The translations under genes were made by a program, and so were the position numbers. From Chloroflexota bacterium (lineage in GTDB: Bacteria; Chloroflexota; Dormibacteria; Aeolococcales; Aeolococcaceae): a DNA stretch of 13,928 bases. How positions within the stretch are numbered: the stretch's first letter is position 1; each line of letters starts with the position of its first letter. Of this stretch, positions 12,709 through 13,928 are shown piece by piece. The DNA is taken from NCBI GenBank assembly GCA_005889515.1, contig VBHE01000071.1, positions 1,515 through 15,442 on the forward strand. Reading direction: 5' to 3'. Under the pieces are notes generated by a model. That model searched no databases, was not told the DNA's origin, and worked only from the letters and a program-made list of their open reading frames with translations.

Positions 12709-13295
12709 CCCACCTCCTCGAGCGCGGGCAGCAGGCCGGCGAGGGCCAGGCCGCCGAGGGTCTTGCAGTCGGTGAGCCCGAGGCGGGCGAGCTCGCCGAT
12801 CTCCGACGGGTGGAAGGCGCGGACGTCGAGGAGCTCGTCCGGGTCGGTCGCCGCGGCCCCCGGGGAGAGCCCCTCGGCGCGGAAGAACCAGAGCAGCTCA
12901 CGGGAGTATCCGGGGGAGACGCAGGCCTGCCCCAGCGGCCGCCAGCGCGCCGCGGTGTAGCCGGTCTCCTCCTCGAGCTCGCGACGGGCGGTGACCGCCG
13001 GGTCCTCGTCCTCCTCGCGGGTGCCCGCGGGGACCTCCCAGAGGGCCCCCTCGCAGGCGTGCCGCCATTGACGGACGAGGATGATCCCACCGGCGGAGTC
13101 GGTCGCCACGATGGCGACCGCTCCGCGGTGGTGCACGATCTCACGCCGCGCCGTCCGCCCGTCGGGAAGCGTCACCTCGTCCTCGAAGACGCGGAGCAGC
13201 TTCCCCTGGTAGGCGGGCCGGCGGGACACCAGCGTCTCGCGCAGGTGGTCGACGGCGCTCGAGGTGTCCGCGCTCACGCGCGGAGTCTGCGACAT
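12705..13295 (-). CDS. Nudix hydrolase, ADP-ribose pyrophosphatase type
   Basis: The 196-residue protein has a perfect Nudix box at 91-113: G91, E97, R105-E106-L107, E109-E110 and G112, followed by Tyr. Upstream are HHRGAVAIVATD and GIILVRQWRHACEGALWEVPAG, typical of the ADP-ribose/NDP-sugar subgroup. The segment SPGYSRELLWFFRAEGL follows, including the Pro-Gly found near residue 125-130 in ADP-ribose pyrophosphatases. It probably splits ADP-ribose or similar sugar nucleotides to AMP and sugar phosphate. ATG 13295 is preferred. GTG 13304 is also possible and neither has a clear ribosome-binding site. The stop overlaps the start of the RGG-like gene by four bases. Confidence 0.92.
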   Translation of the reverse strand: MSQTPRVSADTSSAVDHLRETLVSRRPAYQGKLLRVFEDEVTLPDGRTARREIVHHRGAVAIVATDSAGGIILVRQWRHACEGALWEVPAGTREEDEDPAVTARRELEEETGYTAARWRPLGQACVSPGYSRELLWFFRAEGLSPGAAATDPDELLDVRAFHPSEIGELARLGLTDCKTLGGLALAGLLPALEEVG

Positions 13296-13302
13296 CGCCG
13301 GC

Positions 13303-13320
13303 ACCGGGTGGCGGCCCGGT
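13303..13320. other. 6-bp-stem hairpin between the transglycosylase-like and Nudix genes
   Basis: ACCGGG-TGGCGG-CCCGGT can fold into a hairpin with six G/C-rich pairs (one A-T) and a six-base loop. It lies just 5' of the Nudix start on the minus strand and 3' of the transglycosylase-like gene. It lacks a following T-run, so it is not a classical intrinsic terminator. It might restrict readthrough or translation initiation. Confidence 0.3.
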
Positions 13321-13339
13321 TCCGGGAGTGGTCAGTCCG

Positions 13340-13924
13340 TCAGGCGCAGCCCCATGCTCGGGCGCCGCCGTGGGACAGCATCGTCGCGGTGATCTCGGCC
13401 TGCTGGGAGGGATCCCAGATGTCCGTTCCGCCATGGGCGTGGAATGTGGACATCAGGAACTGGAAGATCCCGTAATACGGCCCCACCGGATTGAATGCGT
13501 GGGGGCGCAGTCCGGACTCGCAGCGAGCGATCTTCAGCATCCAGTCGGGCGAGACCCCGTGGCGCTGAGCGGCGGCACGGATGATGGCCTCGACAGAGCC
13601 CGGCGCGGGTGGTGGTCCGATCGGGATGCCCAGTGCGGCGGCCGGGGTGGTCGCCGGGTGCGGAGCCTTCGGCGGCCTCGGGGGCGGGCTCAGCACGGGG
13701 AGGGCAGGGGCCGTCGGATCGGGAAGACCCACCTGGGGATCGCGGACGGCGAGCGGCACGGTGGAGCGCTCGAGGACCGTCGCGCTGGCCGGGGCGATGA
13801 AGCTCACCGGCTGTGAGACTGTCGCCGCGGCCAGGTGGCTCCGGGCGACGATGGTGAAGATCGGGGCGATCAGCAGGATGAAGAGCCCCGCCATGACGCC
13901 CCGCGTTCGTTGTGGCAACCGCAA
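13340..13924 (-). CDS. Membrane-anchored lytic-transglycosylase-like (SLT/lysozyme-fold) protein, possibly 5'-incomplete
   Basis: Read from TTG 13924 it has 194 residues. A basic start (RLPQRTRG) precedes a hydrophobic helix at about 10-28 (MAGLFILLIAPIFTIVA), acting as signal anchor or signal peptide. A Pro/Ala-rich linker at about 65-110 follows, then a lysozyme-fold domain at 111-194: IIRAAAQRHGVSPDWMLKIA, catalytic E136 in RCESGLRPHAFNP, GPYYGIFQFLMSTFHAHGG and a final GGARAWGCA. C135 and C193 could form a disulfide. Such enzymes cut the glycan strand of peptidoglycan outside the membrane. The frame is open to the window edge, and no ribosome-binding site precedes TTG 13924 or ATG 13894, so the true start may be outside. 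Confidence 0.82.
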   Translation of the reverse strand: MRLPQRTRGVMAGLFILLIAPIFTIVARSHLAAATVSQPVSFIAPASATVLERSTVPLAVRDPQVGLPDPTAPALPVLSPPPRPPKAPHPATTPAAALGIPIGPPPAPGSVEAIIRAAAQRHGVSPDWMLKIARCESGLRPHAFNPVGPYYGIFQFLMSTFHAHGGTDIWDPSQQAEITATMLSHGGARAWGCA

Positions 13925-13928
13925 ATAG

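Noticed and set aside
13303..13320. Rho-independent terminator between the transglycosylase-like and Nudix genes
   Set aside because: The hairpin is not followed by a T-run on either strand; kept only as an unexplained hairpin.

Overview
This is a high-GC, gene-dense bacterial segment (very strong G/C at third codon positions, several GTG starts, tightly packed genes). The gene content suggests a soil-type Terrabacteria lineage, Actinomycetota-like or Dormibacterota/Chloroflexota-like. That placement is an inference from composition and family resemblance, because the window has no rRNA marker. The window is ordinary chromosome: no insertion sequence, phage gene, CRISPR array or replication origin was seen.

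Layout. 1-345 (+): the tail of a BNR/WD40-type protein, coupled by a GTGA overlap to a MoaD/ThiS-type small protein. 342-2929: a damaged block. It holds a frameshifted PadR-type regulator (-), a divergent carotenoid oxygenase (+) with an internal gap, a frameshift and a lost C-terminus, an intact tRNA-Asp (-), and a Nudix hydrolase (+) with an amber codon exactly at the catalytic Glu of the Nudix box. 2941-4140 (+): a cysteine ligase of the CysS/MshC family without an anticodon-binding domain. 4142-5164 (-): DAHP synthase with an N-terminal regulatory domain, the first enzyme of the shikimate pathway. 5251-7171 (+): GNAT acetyltransferase, SRPBCC protein and a degenerate sigma-like protein lacking region 4.

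7183-9358 (-): a three-gene cassette, XRE-type HTH, ECF-type sigma factor and DNA polymerase IV (DinB). Its genes are joined by two GTGA overlaps and preceded by a promoter-like -10 set among three palindromes. 9456-11008 (-): LarB (nickel-pincer cofactor synthesis) overlapping a HAD hydrolase. 11044-12183 (+): a WecE-like sugar aminotransferase. 12184-13295 (-): an ADP-ribose-type Nudix hydrolase coupled by GTGA to a protein with an Arg/Gly/Gln-rich tail. That tail has no stop in any frame before it runs under the aminotransferase gene. 13340-13928 (-): a membrane-anchored lytic-transglycosylase-like protein that may begin outside the window.

The most interesting points are the regulator-sigma-error-prone-polymerase cassette, the CysS/MshC intermediate, the degenerate sigma-like protein, and the run of three broken genes around the tRNA. 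The broken genes could be real decay or sequence error, and only reads or relatives can decide. No wholly new system can be claimed from the sequence alone.
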